DNA of 58,253 nucleotides from Prevotella sp. CAG:1320 (GTDB lineage: Bacteria; Bacteroidota; Bacteroidia; Bacteroidales; Bacteroidaceae): contig FR882135.1 of NCBI GenBank assembly GCA_000435635.1, positions 1 through 58,253 on the forward strand, in the 5' to 3' direction. Positions 8,970 through 17,141 of this stretch are shown here, one piece after another (the stretch's first letter is position 1; every line of letters begins with the position of its first letter). The notes beneath the pieces were generated by a model. That model saw only the letters and a program-made list of their open reading frames with translations, was not told where the DNA came from and did not search any database. Position numbers and translations under genes: made by a program.

Positions 8970-10412
8970 TTACTCGAAAGCGCCCATGCGCAACATCTCC
9001 ACCTCTTTCTGTGTCAAGAAGCGCCAGTCTCCCCTGCGCAGGCCCTTCTTCGTGAGGCCGGCGAAGAGCACCCTGTCGAGCCTGGTGACCCTATAGCCCA
9101 AGCTCTCGAAGATACGGCGCACAATGCGGTTCTTCCCGCTGTGTATCTCGATGCCCACCTGGCTCTTGTCGCGCTCATCCACATATTGTATGTCATCGGC
9201 CTTTATCTCGCCATCGTCCAGGAAAATGCCCTCGGCGATCTTCCGCATGTCCTCAAGGGACAGCGCCTTGTCCAGATGGACATGATACACTTTCTTCTTC
9301 AAGAACTTGGGATGCGTCAGCTTGCTGGAAAGCTCACCGTCATTGGTAAGCAGCAATACGCCCGTCGTGTTCCTGTCCAGGCGGCCTACAGGATAGATGC
9401 GCTCAGGGCAAGCGTCCTTCACCAAGTCCATCACGGTCTTGCGCTCCTGGGGGTCATCGCTTGTCACCATGCAATCCTTGGGCTTATTGAGCAAGATGTA
9501 GACCTTCTTTTCTATCTTCACGGGCTGGTCATGGAACTTCACCTCGTCAGCGCGGGTAATCTTCGTTCCCAGTTCCGTCACCACCTCGCCGTTAACGGTC
9601 ACCACGCCAGCCTGGATGAACTCATCCGCCTCCCTGCGGGAGCAGACGCCAGCGTTCGCCAAGAACTTATTCAGGCGGATTGGCTCATTGGGGTCGACGC
9701 TCTCCTCGACATAATCTATGCGTTTCTTGGGATTGTTGTATCTGTTGCGGGAGTCGAAACCATGTCCCTGCGCGCGGTATCCGCCCTGTCGATAGCCGCC
9801 ACCACGCGCATTGCCATACGCGCCGCCATTGCGGTTGTTGTTATAGCCATATCCACCGCGGGAGTTGTTGTAGTAACCTCCACGGGGCTGGTAGCCGCCT
9901 TCCTCCTGGCTGTTGTAGCGAGGATGGTAACCGCCGCCCTGCTGGTAAGGCCTGCGCTCTCCGCCACGGGGGGCATTATAGTTATTGCGCGGCTGATAGC
10001 CTTCCTGTTCTCCGTCTTGGTTATTATAACGTGGCCGATAGCCGCCCTGTGGCCGGCTGTGGTAATCGTTGCCATAAGTGTTGTTGTAGCCTCCACGATT
10101 ATTGCCGTATCCACCACGGTGGTTATTATTGTATCCGCCACGGGGTTGATAGCCACCGCGGGACTGGTATCCGCCGCGCTGTGACCTGTCTTCGTCTTGG
10201 CCCTGCAGTCCAGCTCCAAAGCCCTCGGGGCGGAAGCCAGCCGTATCGTTACGGCCTACTCTCTCCGCGTTGTAAGGTCTCTGGATACGAGGACGATAGG
10301 GACGATTCGCCTGGCGATAACCACTCTTATATCCTTCATTGGCACTGCTTGCCTCACGTGTATCTTCTCTTTGCGCGGGCTGTTCTAGGTGTTTGCTGTC
10401 TAATTCTTCCAT
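8970..10412 (-). CDS. rluB: RsuA/RluB-type pseudouridine synthase with Gly/Arg/Tyr-rich N-terminal extension
   Basis: Converts a uridine in rRNA to pseudouridine. From the ATG at 10412 it is 480 residues, far longer than RluB or RsuA because of an N-terminal segment (residues about 55-220) of repeated RGGY, GGYxPRYN and YNNNRGG units. Then come an S4 RNA-binding domain (IRLNKFLANAGVCSRREADE) and the synthase domain with the catalytic Asp in GRLDRNTTGVLLLTNDGE and the typical KKVYHVHLD segment. The in-frame start at 10436 is an alternative. The RGG-like tail probably adds nonspecific RNA binding (inference). In operon after purB (66-bp gap). Confidence 0.88.
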   Translation of the reverse strand: MEELDSKHLEQPAQREDTREASSANEGYKSGYRQANRPYRPRIQRPYNAERVGRNDTAGFRPEGFGAGLQGQDEDRSQRGGYQSRGGYQPRGGYNNNHRGGYGNNRGGYNNTYGNDYHSRPQGGYRPRYNNQDGEQEGYQPRNNYNAPRGGERRPYQQGGGYHPRYNSQEEGGYQPRGGYYNNSRGGYGYNNNRNGGAYGNARGGGYRQGGYRAQGHGFDSRNRYNNPKKRIDYVEESVDPNEPIRLNKFLANAGVCSRREADEFIQAGVVTVNGEVVTELGTKITRADEVKFHDQPVKIEKKVYILLNKPKDCMVTSDDPQERKTVMDLVKDACPERIYPVGRLDRNTTGVLLLTNDGELSSKLTHPKFLKKKVYHVHLDKALSLEDMRKIAEGIFLDDGEIKADDIQYVDERDKSQVGIEIHSGKNRIVRRIFESLGYRVTRLDRVLFAGLTKKGLRRGDWRFLTQKEVEMLRMGAFE

Positions 10413-10478
10413 GTTGATTTCACTTAATAGCCTCACGGCCAGTTGTTTTGTTCTTGGTTGTGTTCTCTATTAATTATT

Positions 10479-11825
10479 TTATATTCCAGTGTAATTGCCG
10501 GGATTGATGGCGAGCAGTTCCCGCTTCACGTCGGGAGAGACATCGAGGCTCTCTATAAATTGCCTGATGGTCTCTTGGGTCATCTTCTGGTTGGTCCGGG
10601 TCAGGGCCTTCAGCGCCTCGTAGGGATGCGGATAAGCCTCCCGGCGCAATATGGTCTGGATAGCCTCGGCCACCACCGCCCAATTGTTCTCCAGGTCAGC
10701 GTCCAGCGTTTCCTTGTGGAGTATCAACTTACGCAGTCCCTTCAAGGTGCTCTGTATGGCAATCACGGCATGGCCCATGGGCACGCCCACGTTTCGCAAG
10801 ACCGTGCTGTCCGTAAGGTCGCGCTGCAGCCTGCTCACGGGAAGTTTGGCCGCCAGGAACTGGAGTATGGCGTTGGCGATGCCGAGGTTGCCCTCGCTGT
10901 TCTCGAAGTCTATGGGGTTCACCTTGTGGGGCATGGCGCTTGAGCCCACTTCGCCTGCCTTGATCTTCTGCTTGAAGTAGTCCATGGAGATATACATCCA
11001 GAAGTCCCTGTCCATGTCTATGATGATGGTGTTCAGGCGGCGCATGGCGTCGAAGATGGCGCCCAAATGGTCATAGTTGCTGATTTGGGTGGTATATTGC
11101 TCTCTCTCCAATCCCAGCTTCTCGCTCACGAAGCGGTTGCCAAATTCTTTCCAGTCATAGGCGGGATAGGCCACATGGTGGGCGTTATAGTTGCCCGTGG
11201 CCCCTCCGAACTTGGCGGTGAGCTTGCATTGCCTCAGGCTTTGCAACTGCTCTGAGAGACGATATACATATACCATGATTTCCTTGCCCAACCTGGTAGG
11301 CGAGGCGGGTTGCCCGTGGGTCTTGGCCAGCATGGGCACGTCTTTCCACTCCTCGGCGTATTGGCGCAGCTGGTCTATCAGCTCCTCCATCTGCGGATAG
11401 AACACGTCCCGCAGCGCCTCCTTCAACGCCAGGGGCACGCTCGTGTTGTTGATGTCCTGCGAGGTGAGGCCAAAGTGCACGAATTCCTTGTAGCTATCCA
11501 TGCCACCTATCTCGTCCAGCTTTTCCTTGATGAAGTACTCCACGGCCTTCACGTCGTGGTTGGTGGTCTGCTCGATGGTCTTCACCCTGGCGGCATCCTG
11601 CTCCGAGAAGTCCTCGTAAATGGCCCGCAACCTGGGAAACAGGCCGTGGTCCATCGTGGCGAGCTGCGGCAAAGGCAACTCGCAAAGAGTTATAAAGTAC
11701 TCTATCTCTACCCTGACACGATAGCGTATCAACGCAAACTCCGAGAAATATCCAGCTAACGCTTCCGTCTTGCCTCTATATCTGCCGTCTATTGGCGATA
11801 TGGCCGTCAACATATCCAGGTTCAT
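10479..11825 (-). CDS. purB: adenylosuccinate lyase
   Basis: Catalyses two steps of purine synthesis: SAICAR to AICAR and adenylosuccinate to AMP, releasing fumarate. 448 residues from the ATG at 11825 (MNLDMLTAISPIDGRY), the usual start; the frame is open 19 codons further upstream. The fumarase/aspartase signature SSAMPHKVNPIDFEN is present, as is TSQDINNTS. First gene of the probable operon purB-rluB-asnS-trpS-MATE, with a -7 box at 11880-11887. Confidence 0.95.
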   Translation of the reverse strand: MNLDMLTAISPIDGRYRGKTEALAGYFSEFALIRYRVRVEIEYFITLCELPLPQLATMDHGLFPRLRAIYEDFSEQDAARVKTIEQTTNHDVKAVEYFIKEKLDEIGGMDSYKEFVHFGLTSQDINNTSVPLALKEALRDVFYPQMEELIDQLRQYAEEWKDVPMLAKTHGQPASPTRLGKEIMVYVYRLSEQLQSLRQCKLTAKFGGATGNYNAHHVAYPAYDWKEFGNRFVSEKLGLEREQYTTQISNYDHLGAIFDAMRRLNTIIIDMDRDFWMYISMDYFKQKIKAGEVGSSAMPHKVNPIDFENSEGNLGIANAILQFLAAKLPVSRLQRDLTDSTVLRNVGVPMGHAVIAIQSTLKGLRKLILHKETLDADLENNWAVVAEAIQTILRREAYPHPYEALKALTRTNQKMTQETIRQFIESLDVSPDVKRELLAINPGNYTGI

Positions 11826-11879
11826 ATCTTTTATATCATTATATCCGCTAAACTTTACGCGACATTCAATATTCGTGCG

Positions 11880-11887
11880 CAAAGATA
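11880..11887 (-). promoter_or_regulatory. -7 box of the purB operon promoter
   Basis: Minus-strand TATCTTTG matches TAnnTTTG exactly; no clear TTTG is found 19-20 nt upstream. It would place the transcript start about 50 nt before the purB ATG. Confidence 0.5.
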
Positions 11888-12044
11888 ATGTTTTTATATG
11901 ACATGGTGAAATAGTGGCATGAAAAAATACATAAAAACACGGAAAACGCCGCGAGGAGCACCCTGCGCTAACGAGAACTGGTCAGCTGGCAAGGCAAACA
12001 TGGAGAGACAAACGGGAAAATCGCCTGGCACGGGCTTCCCGAAA

Positions 12045-12132
12045 CAAGTTGTCTTGCCATTGAAAACAACTTGTCTTGCCACTGAAAACAAGTTGTTTCA
12101 AAGACCGAAACAAGTTGTTTCCCCACGCGTCC
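12045..12132. repeat. 22-bp-period array 2 (4 units)
   Basis: Units begin at 12045, 12067, 12089 and 12111, an exact 22-bp period. They start CAAGTTGTCTT, CAACTTGTCTT, CAAGTTGTTTC and CAAGTTGTTTC, and the junctions read GAAAACAACTTGTCTTG or CGAAACAAGTTGTTTCC. The array ends about 50 bp beyond the 3' end of tyrA. Confidence 0.9.
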
Positions 12133-12143
12133 TCTCACGGAGG

Positions 12144-12167
12144 CGCCACCCCGGAAACGGGGCGGCG
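12144..12167. terminator. GC-rich hairpin after tyrA
   Basis: CGCCACCCCG pairs with CGGGGCGGCG around a GAAA tetraloop (plus-strand reading), with one mismatch. No U tract follows on the minus strand, so its role as the terminator of the aromatic operon is only plausible. Confidence 0.4.
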
Positions 12168-12180
12168 GCCGCCTATCTGA

Positions 12181-12975
12181 CTAAATGTCCCCCTTGAGGT
12201 TTTGGCGTATCTTCGCCACGTAGGCGGCCATCCTGTCTCCGTCCTTATGGTCTATGATGTCGAGCAAGTCCTTGAGCTGCTCCCTTATCTGGTTCACCTG
12301 GCCCGAGGTATAGGGGTTGAAAAGAATCTCCTGCAAAAGGAACTCGTCCTCGTTGAGCACGCCGCGGGCTATCTGCATGTGCCTCTTGAAGGTGGTGCCA
12401 GGAGCGTCCTGGTGCTTCATGACGGCGGCGAAGACGAACGTGCTCACGAAGGGGATGCTGAGCGAGTAGGCCACGGTCTCGTCGTGCTCCTGGAAGGTGT
12501 ACTCATAGATGTTGAGTCCCAGCTTCTGGTAGAGGTCCTTGAAGAAGATGCGGCCCATGTAGTCGCCCTCGCTGATGATGATGGCGTTCTCCTCGCTCAA
12601 CTGGTTGAGGTTGGCGAAGGTGGGGCCAAACATGGGGTGCGTGCTCACGTAGGGATGGCCGCACTGCCCATAGAAATCCTTCAGGCCCGTCTTCACGGAG
12701 GCGATGTCGCTCACGATGCAGTCGCTTGGCAAATAGGGCATCACCTCGCGGAAGGCGGCGAGCGTGTATTTCACGGTCACGGCGTTGATGACCAGCTGCG
12801 GCTTGAAGTCCCTCACTTCCTCCAGGGTCTGGAACCGCTGGCAGTTATAGGTGAAGCGCAACCGCTTGGGGTCTTTCTCGTAGGCCGCCACCTCGTGGTC
12901 GAAGCTGAGCAGGTCGATGAAGAAGCTCCCCATCTTGCCCGCTCCCATGATCAGTATCTTCATGGCTCCCGTCAC
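12181..12975 (-). CDS. tyrA: prephenate dehydrogenase
   Basis: NAD(P)-dependent oxidative decarboxylation of prephenate to 4-hydroxyphenylpyruvate, the tyrosine branch. 264 residues. Rossmann motif GAGKMG at residues 11-16 and the family segments STHPMFGPTFA and QEHDETVAYSLSIP. The start at 12975 overlaps the stop of the upstream gene as ATGA; the ATG at 12963 is the alternative. Last gene of the aromatic operon, so tyrosine and phenylalanine branches share one leader. Confidence 0.92.
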   Translation of the reverse strand: MTGAMKILIMGAGKMGSFFIDLLSFDHEVAAYEKDPKRLRFTYNCQRFQTLEEVRDFKPQLVINAVTVKYTLAAFREVMPYLPSDCIVSDIASVKTGLKDFYGQCGHPYVSTHPMFGPTFANLNQLSEENAIIISEGDYMGRIFFKDLYQKLGLNIYEYTFQEHDETVAYSLSIPFVSTFVFAAVMKHQDAPGTTFKRHMQIARGVLNEDEFLLQEILFNPYTSGQVNQIREQLKDLLDIIDHKDGDRMAAYVAKIRQNLKGDI

Positions 12976-14039
12976 TTGTTAACGATTTCCAACTGCTGGC
13001 GCACGCTCTCCTCGTGTATCTGCTCGAATATCTTGGCCACGCACTCCGGGCTCAAGCCGCAGGCCTCTCCCTGGGCGCCGCGCTTCTCCAGTATCTCGGA
13101 GTAGCGTCCGCTCTGGAGCACGGTCATGTTGTGCTCCTTCTTGTATTGGCCTATCTCGCGGCACACGCGCATGCGCTTGGCCAGGAGGCTCATCAGCTGG
13201 TTGTCCAGCTCGTCTATCTGCTGGCGCAACTGGCGTATGCTCTCCGTGGTGGAGTGCTGGTCCCTGATGATAAGCATGCTGAGTATGTAGTTGAGCACGT
13301 CGGGGGTCACCTGCTGCTTGGCGTCGCTCCATGCGTCGTCGGGCGAGCAGTGGCTCTCCACGATAAGTCCGTCAAAGCCCAGGTCCATCGCCTGCTGGCA
13401 GAGGGGGGCTATCAAGTCCCTGCGGCCTCCGATGTGGCTGGGGTCGCAGATGATGGGCAATTCCGGAACGCGGCGACGCAGCTCTATGGGAATTTGCCAC
13501 ATGGGCAGGTTGCGGTAGATTTTCTTGTCATAAGAGGAGAAGCCGCGGTGTATGGCACCCATGCGCTTCACGCCCGCCTGGTTGATGCGCTGCAAAGCCC
13601 CAATCCACAACTCCAAGTCCGGGTTTACGGGGTTCTTTACCAGCACGGGCACTTCTATGCCTCGCATGCTGTCCGCCAAAGCCTGCATGGCAAAAGGGTT
13701 GGCGGAGGTACGGGCACCTATCCAGAGGATGTCGACCCCGTACTTCATGGCCAGCTCCACATGCTCGGGCGTGGCCACCTCGGTGGCGGTCAGCATGCCC
13801 GTCTCCCGTTTCACTTCTTGCATCCAGGGCAAGGCCTTCTCTCCATTGCCCTCAAAGCCTCCGGGCTTGGTGCGGGGCTTCCATACGCCAGCGCGGAAAA
13901 TGTGGCATCCGGCCGCGGCCAGCTGCCTGGCGGTGGTCATCACTTGCTCTTCTGTCTCGGCGGAGCAGGGTCCGGCGATGACACACGAAGGGCGTTCGCT
14001 ATCACTCGGTAAATTCAAAGGGAGTAATTCCAGTTCCAT
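12972..14039 (-). CDS. aroF: bifunctional DAHP synthase / chorismate mutase
   Basis: N-terminal domain (about 1-260) makes DAHP from phosphoenolpyruvate and erythrose 4-phosphate; it is the type I KdsA-like class (CVIAGPCSAE, RAGVWKPRTKPGGFEGNGE, ICDPSHIGGRRD). The C-terminal about 90 residues are an AroQ-type chorismate mutase (IRQLRQQIDELDNQLMSLLAKR...). The fusion puts the first step of the shikimate pathway and the branch to prephenate in one protein, as known in other Bacteroidetes. It lies 37 bp after the aminotransferase and overlaps tyrA by 4 bp. Confidence 0.93.
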   Translation of the reverse strand: MELELLPLNLPSDSERPSCVIAGPCSAETEEQVMTTARQLAAAGCHIFRAGVWKPRTKPGGFEGNGEKALPWMQEVKRETGMLTATEVATPEHVELAMKYGVDILWIGARTSANPFAMQALADSMRGIEVPVLVKNPVNPDLELWIGALQRINQAGVKRMGAIHRGFSSYDKKIYRNLPMWQIPIELRRRVPELPIICDPSHIGGRRDLIAPLCQQAMDLGFDGLIVESHCSPDDAWSDAKQQVTPDVLNYILSMLIIRDQHSTTESIRQLRQQIDELDNQLMSLLAKRMRVCREIGQYKKEHNMTVLQSGRYSEILEKRGAQGEACGLSPECVAKIFEQIHEESVRQQLEIVNK

Positions 14040-14076
14040 GATTTATAGGTTTTTCTTGTTTTTCTTGACTATAAGA

Positions 14077-15246
14077 TTACCACTCCAACGCCCGCAGCCT
14101 GCGCAGGGCCTCGAGCATGCGCTCGTCCTTGGCGCACAGGGAGACGCGCACGTATCGCTTGCCATTCCGGCCAAAGATGAATCCCGGGGTGATGAACACC
14201 CTGGCCTCATGCAAGGCGCGCTCCGTGAGTTGCTCCACGTCGGCATACTTGTCGGGTATCTTTCCCCACAGGAACATGCCCACTTGTCCAGGATCGTACT
14301 CACAGCCCAGCGTTCGCATGATTCGCTCCGCTATGTCCCTGCGCCTGCGGTAGTTGGCGATGTTGTTCTCCTGGTGCCACTCGTCGGTATTGGTGGTGAA
14401 AGCCTCCGCGGCGGCCAGCTGGATGCCCCGGAAGGAGCCGTTGTCTATGTTGCTCTTCACCTTGAGTATCCAAGAGATGAACGTGGGATTGGAGGCCACC
14501 ATGGCCACGCGCCAGCCTGGCATGTTATGGCTCTTGCTCATGGAGTTGAACTCCAGGCAGCAGTCCTTGGCGCCCGGCACCTGCAGGATGCTGAGGGGAC
14601 GGTCGTTGAGGATGAGGGAATAAGGATTGTCGTTGACAATGACGATGTCGTGGCGACGGGCGAAGTCCACCAGTCTCTCATAGGTCTCCATGCGGGCGTT
14701 GCCGCCCGTGGGCATATTGGGATAGTTAGTCCACATCAGCTTCACGCGGCTCAGGTCCATGCGCTCCAGGGCGTCGAAGTCCGGTTGCCATCCGTTGTCC
14801 TCCCGCAGGTCGTAATAGCGTATCTTGGTGCCCAGTATCTTGTTGATGGCCGTATAAGTGGGATAGCCCGGGTCGGGTATCAGCACCTCGTCGCCTGGGT
14901 CGCAGAAAGTCAGCGTCACGTGCAGGATGCCCTCCTTGGAGCCGATGAGCGGCTGTATCTCCGTGGCCCAGTCCAGCTCCACCCCATACCACTTGCGGTA
15001 GAAATGGGCCATGGCCTTGCGCAGCTCCGGTATGCCCACCGTGGGCTGGTAGCCATGCGCGGAGGGGTCGTGGGCCACCTCGCACAGCTTCTCTATCACC
15101 TGCGGCGAGGGGGGCATGTCAGGGCTGCCTATGGCCAGGCTCACGATGTCCTTCCCCTCGGCGTTGAGCCGCGCCACCTCTTTCAGTTTGCGGCTGAAAT
15201 AGTATTCCTGTATTTCCGTTACTCTTTGGGCTGGTCTTATTTCCAT
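14077..15246 (-). CDS. class I/II aminotransferase, probably aromatic
   Basis: PLP-dependent aminotransferase of fold type I, 389 residues. YPNMPTGG (substrate/PLP region), NDNPYSLI and the Schiff-base lysine in SMSKSHNMPGWR are visible. Placed between pheA and the DAHP synthase/chorismate mutase, so the likely job is transamination of phenylpyruvate and 4-hydroxyphenylpyruvate; the family also includes LL-diaminopimelate and alanine/aspartate aminotransferases, so the substrate is inferred from context. Confidence 0.85.
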   Translation of the reverse strand: MEIRPAQRVTEIQEYYFSRKLKEVARLNAEGKDIVSLAIGSPDMPPSPQVIEKLCEVAHDPSAHGYQPTVGIPELRKAMAHFYRKWYGVELDWATEIQPLIGSKEGILHVTLTFCDPGDEVLIPDPGYPTYTAINKILGTKIRYYDLREDNGWQPDFDALERMDLSRVKLMWTNYPNMPTGGNARMETYERLVDFARRHDIVIVNDNPYSLILNDRPLSILQVPGAKDCCLEFNSMSKSHNMPGWRVAMVASNPTFISWILKVKSNIDNGSFRGIQLAAAEAFTTNTDEWHQENNIANYRRRRDIAERIMRTLGCEYDPGQVGMFLWGKIPDKYADVEQLTERALHEARVFITPGFIFGRNGKRYVRVSLCAKDERMLEALRRLRALEW

Positions 15247-15276
15247 GTCAGTAATTGTATGAATCGTTGGTCGTGT

Positions 15277-16107
15277 TTATTTTCCCTTATACTCTCCCAG
15301 CACCTTGATATTCTTCACCAGGGGAGTGATGGCGTCGATGGACTGCTGGTAGCGGGTGAAATTGTCAAACGTGACATCCACGTAGAACATGTATTCCCAC
15401 TCGTGCCCGATGATGGGCAGGGACTGTATCTTGGTCATGTTGATGTCGTAGAAGCTCAAGATGGTGAGCACCTTGCTCAAGGAGCCTTCCTCGTGGGGCA
15501 GGCTGAAGACCAGGCTGGCCTTGTCCGCCCGCTCTATGCTGCGCAGGAAGGAGGCCTTGCGGGGGTCAGACACCACCAGGAAGCGGGTGAAGTTGTGCTT
15601 GTTGTCGTGGATGTCGCGCTGCAGCACCTTCATGCCATACATGCCGGCCGCGTACTCGGAGCAGATGGCCGCCCATCCCCTGGCCTGGTGGCGGGCGATG
15701 TACTCCGCGGAGCCTGCCGTGTCCTCGGCCTCCACGGCCTTCATCTCGGGATGGCGGGAGAGGAAGGCGCGGCACTGCGAGAGGGCCACGGGATGGGAAT
15801 GCACCTCGGTGATGGTGTCCCAGTCGTCCTCGGGCAGGCAGCAGATGGCATGCTCTATGTGCAGCTTGTGCTCCCCCACCACGGTGGTGCCGCTCTCGCG
15901 CAGCAGCTCGTAGTTGTGGAGCAGCGAGCCCGCGATGGTGTTCTCTATGGCCAGCATGCCCACCACGGCGGGATCCCGCCTTATGTTCTCGAACACTTGC
16001 TCGAAAGTGGCGCAACAGATCAGCTCTATCTGTTCCTGCCCGAAATACTCATGGGCAGCTATGTCGTGGAACGAGCCTTGCTCTCCTTGTATCGCTATTC
16101 GTTTCAT
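15277..16107 (-). CDS. pheA: prephenate dehydratase
   Basis: Converts prephenate to phenylpyruvate, the phenylalanine branch. 276 residues with the PDT catalytic domain (IAIQGEQGSFHDIAA at the start, AIENTIAGSLLHNYELL, TRFLVVS) and a C-terminal ACT domain (SLVFSLPHEEGSLSKVLTIL) for feedback control by Phe. No chorismate mutase domain; that activity sits on the downstream fusion. First structural gene after the attenuator at 16126-16165. Confidence 0.95.
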   Translation of the reverse strand: MKRIAIQGEQGSFHDIAAHEYFGQEQIELICCATFEQVFENIRRDPAVVGMLAIENTIAGSLLHNYELLRESGTTVVGEHKLHIEHAICCLPEDDWDTITEVHSHPVALSQCRAFLSRHPEMKAVEAEDTAGSAEYIARHQARGWAAICSEYAAGMYGMKVLQRDIHDNKHNFTRFLVVSDPRKASFLRSIERADKASLVFSLPHEEGSLSKVLTILSFYDINMTKIQSLPIIGHEWEYMFYVDVTFDNFTRYQQSIDAITPLVKNIKVLGEYKGK

Positions 16108-16125
16108 CTTGTTCTTTATGTCATC

Positions 16126-16165
16126 AAAAAAACGGCCCTGCTCTCCATGGGGAGCGGGACCGTTT
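16126..16165 (-). terminator. attenuator (intrinsic terminator) before pheA
   Basis: On the minus strand AAACGG (16165-16160) pairs with CCGTTT (16135-16130), with CCCGCTC/GAGAGCAGGG pairing inside, followed by seven U residues. It lies 19 bp before the pheA ATG, so it would stop transcription before the operon. Its 5' arm TCCCGCTC (16159-16152) is exactly complementary to GAGCGGGA (16212-16205) in the leader peptide gene, which can form a competing antiterminator. Confidence 0.85.
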
Positions 16166-16192
16166 CGCTATTTCCTTTATCTTCCGTGAGGT

Positions 16193-16267
16193 TTACACGC
16201 GACTTCCCGCTCTACAATTCCTTGCAAAGTAAAAGTAAAAGTAATAGAAAGACGCGTTTTGCCTCAT
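16193..16267 (-). CDS. Phe/Tyr-rich leader peptide of the aromatic operon
   Basis: A 24-residue reading frame (ATG at 16267, TAA at 16193) with eight aromatic residues in a row, FYYFYFYF at positions 7-14: four Phe and four Tyr codons. It follows a canonical promoter and precedes the attenuator. Stalling on these codons when charged tRNA-Phe or tRNA-Tyr is scarce would leave the antiterminator strand at leader nt 56-63 free; reading to the stop would cover it. This is the classical ribosome-mediated attenuation layout. Regulation is inferred; the frame and pairings are seen directly. Confidence 0.85.
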   Translation of the reverse strand: MRQNASFYYFYFYFARNCRAGSRV

Positions 16268-16294
16268 GTTATTCGATTTATCAATTATCACATG

Positions 16295-16325
16295 CAAAAG
16301 TAATGCTTTTTTCCGAACTTCCAAA
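16295..16325 (-). promoter_or_regulatory. promoter of the aromatic operon leader
   Basis: Minus-strand TTTG (16325-16322), 19 nt, then TACTTTTG (16302-16295): a perfect match to the Bacteroidetes -33/-7 pattern. Transcription should begin near 16290, about 20-25 nt before the leader peptide ATG. Confidence 0.8.
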
Positions 16326-16415
16326 GAAAACCGCAGAAAAATTGCCGAATTTCTTACAATTCATCAATTTTCTCGCTTTTTGAGGGAATATCGGTCACCG
16401 CTTTTAAAGAAGAAA

Positions 16416-16985
16416 TCACTTTATCAAGTCGAAATCACTGGCGGGAATGATGTCCACACGGGTCATGCGCGGCCACCAGTCGCTGTTCACGTAGTCACCG
16501 CCCACGTTCTTGCTGCGCTTGTAGGTATACTCCATGTAAACGTAGCCGTCCTCGCCGTCCTTGCCCAGCACGTAGCAGCACAACTGCTGCACGTAGCCCA
16601 CCACGACACCTCCTTGCGTCATGTTCAAAGTGGTCCAGTCCTCCTCCGGTATCACGGAGCTTACTATCTCGCACTTGGGGCAGCGACGCTGGTAATCCTC
16701 GCGGCAAGCCTGTATCAGCTTATACATGTCGCCGCCTTCATACTTGTTTTTGGTATAGATGGGCATGTATTTCACGCGCACGCTGTCGCGCCCATTGCTG
16801 ATGCCCAATTCGTCTTTGATGATGTCGGCGGTGGAACTGACGGACTTCTTGGCGTCATTCCACACTTTCTTGGCCTTCTGCGCAATGGTCTCCTTCGCTT
16901 TCTGGGTCTTGCTCTCAGACTGCGCCTGGGCAGAGGTGAGGCTCAGGGCAAAAACTGCCGCCAATAAACATATAATCTTTCTCAT
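16416..16985 (-). CDS. secreted protein of unknown function
   Basis: 189 residues with a signal peptide (MRKIICLLAAVFALSLTSAQAQ). After a Lys/Ala-rich helical stretch (about 25-60) comes a compact domain with CREDYQRRCPKCEIVSS, a YVQQLCCYVLG segment and YVYMEYTYKRSKNVGG. I do not recognise the family. Cysteines in RCPKC and QLCC could form disulfides or bind a metal. It has its own promoter (17078-17109) and an 86-nt leader. Confidence 0.7.
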   Translation of the reverse strand: MRKIICLLAAVFALSLTSAQAQSESKTQKAKETIAQKAKKVWNDAKKSVSSTADIIKDELGISNGRDSVRVKYMPIYTKNKYEGGDMYKLIQACREDYQRRCPKCEIVSSVIPEEDWTTLNMTQGGVVVGYVQQLCCYVLGKDGEDGYVYMEYTYKRSKNVGGDYVNSDWWPRMTRVDIIPASDFDLIK

Positions 16986-17077
16986 TCCTTATATATATTT
17001 TATATTAAATGACACATTTCGCCGCGGGACACGGGCTTAACCGAAAGTCTAATGACCGATTTGGGTTTAACCCGTCA

Positions 17078-17109
17078 CAAAAGTAACATAAAAAGGTTAA
17101 CGCTCCAAA
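17078..17109 (-). promoter_or_regulatory. promoter of the 16985 gene
   Basis: Minus-strand TTTG (17109-17106), 20 nt, TACTTTTG (17085-17078). Perfect match to the consensus; divergent from the 17142 gene. Confidence 0.75.
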
Positions 17110-17128
17110 CAAATTCAGCTTTTTTAGT

Positions 17129-17136
17129 TAACTTTG
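17129..17136 (+). promoter_or_regulatory. -7 box directly before the 17142 gene
   Basis: TAACTTTG ends only 5 nt before the ATG at 17142, so a transcript from it would be essentially leaderless. No good -33 element is visible at 19-20 nt. Confidence 0.4.
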
Positions 17137-17141
17137 TCCGC

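Larger units (their letters stand above)
11826..12180. other. intergenic region with promoter box and repeat array
   Basis: About 355 bp without a gene between the purB operon and the end of the aromatic operon. It contains the purB -7 box, a 4-unit 22-bp array at 12045-12132 and a GC-rich hairpin at 12144-12167. Confidence 0.8.

Noticed and set aside
8529..10184. Plus-strand open frame of 551 codons
   Set aside because: Antisense to asnS and the pseudouridine synthase; the Ala/Val/Ile-rich half mirrors the RGG repeat on the other strand.
13552..16383. Plus-strand open frame of 943 codons across the aromatic operon
   Set aside because: Antisense to four well-supported genes and their leader; composition (His, Val, Gln, Leu rich, no domains) is that of an antisense shadow in GC-rich DNA.
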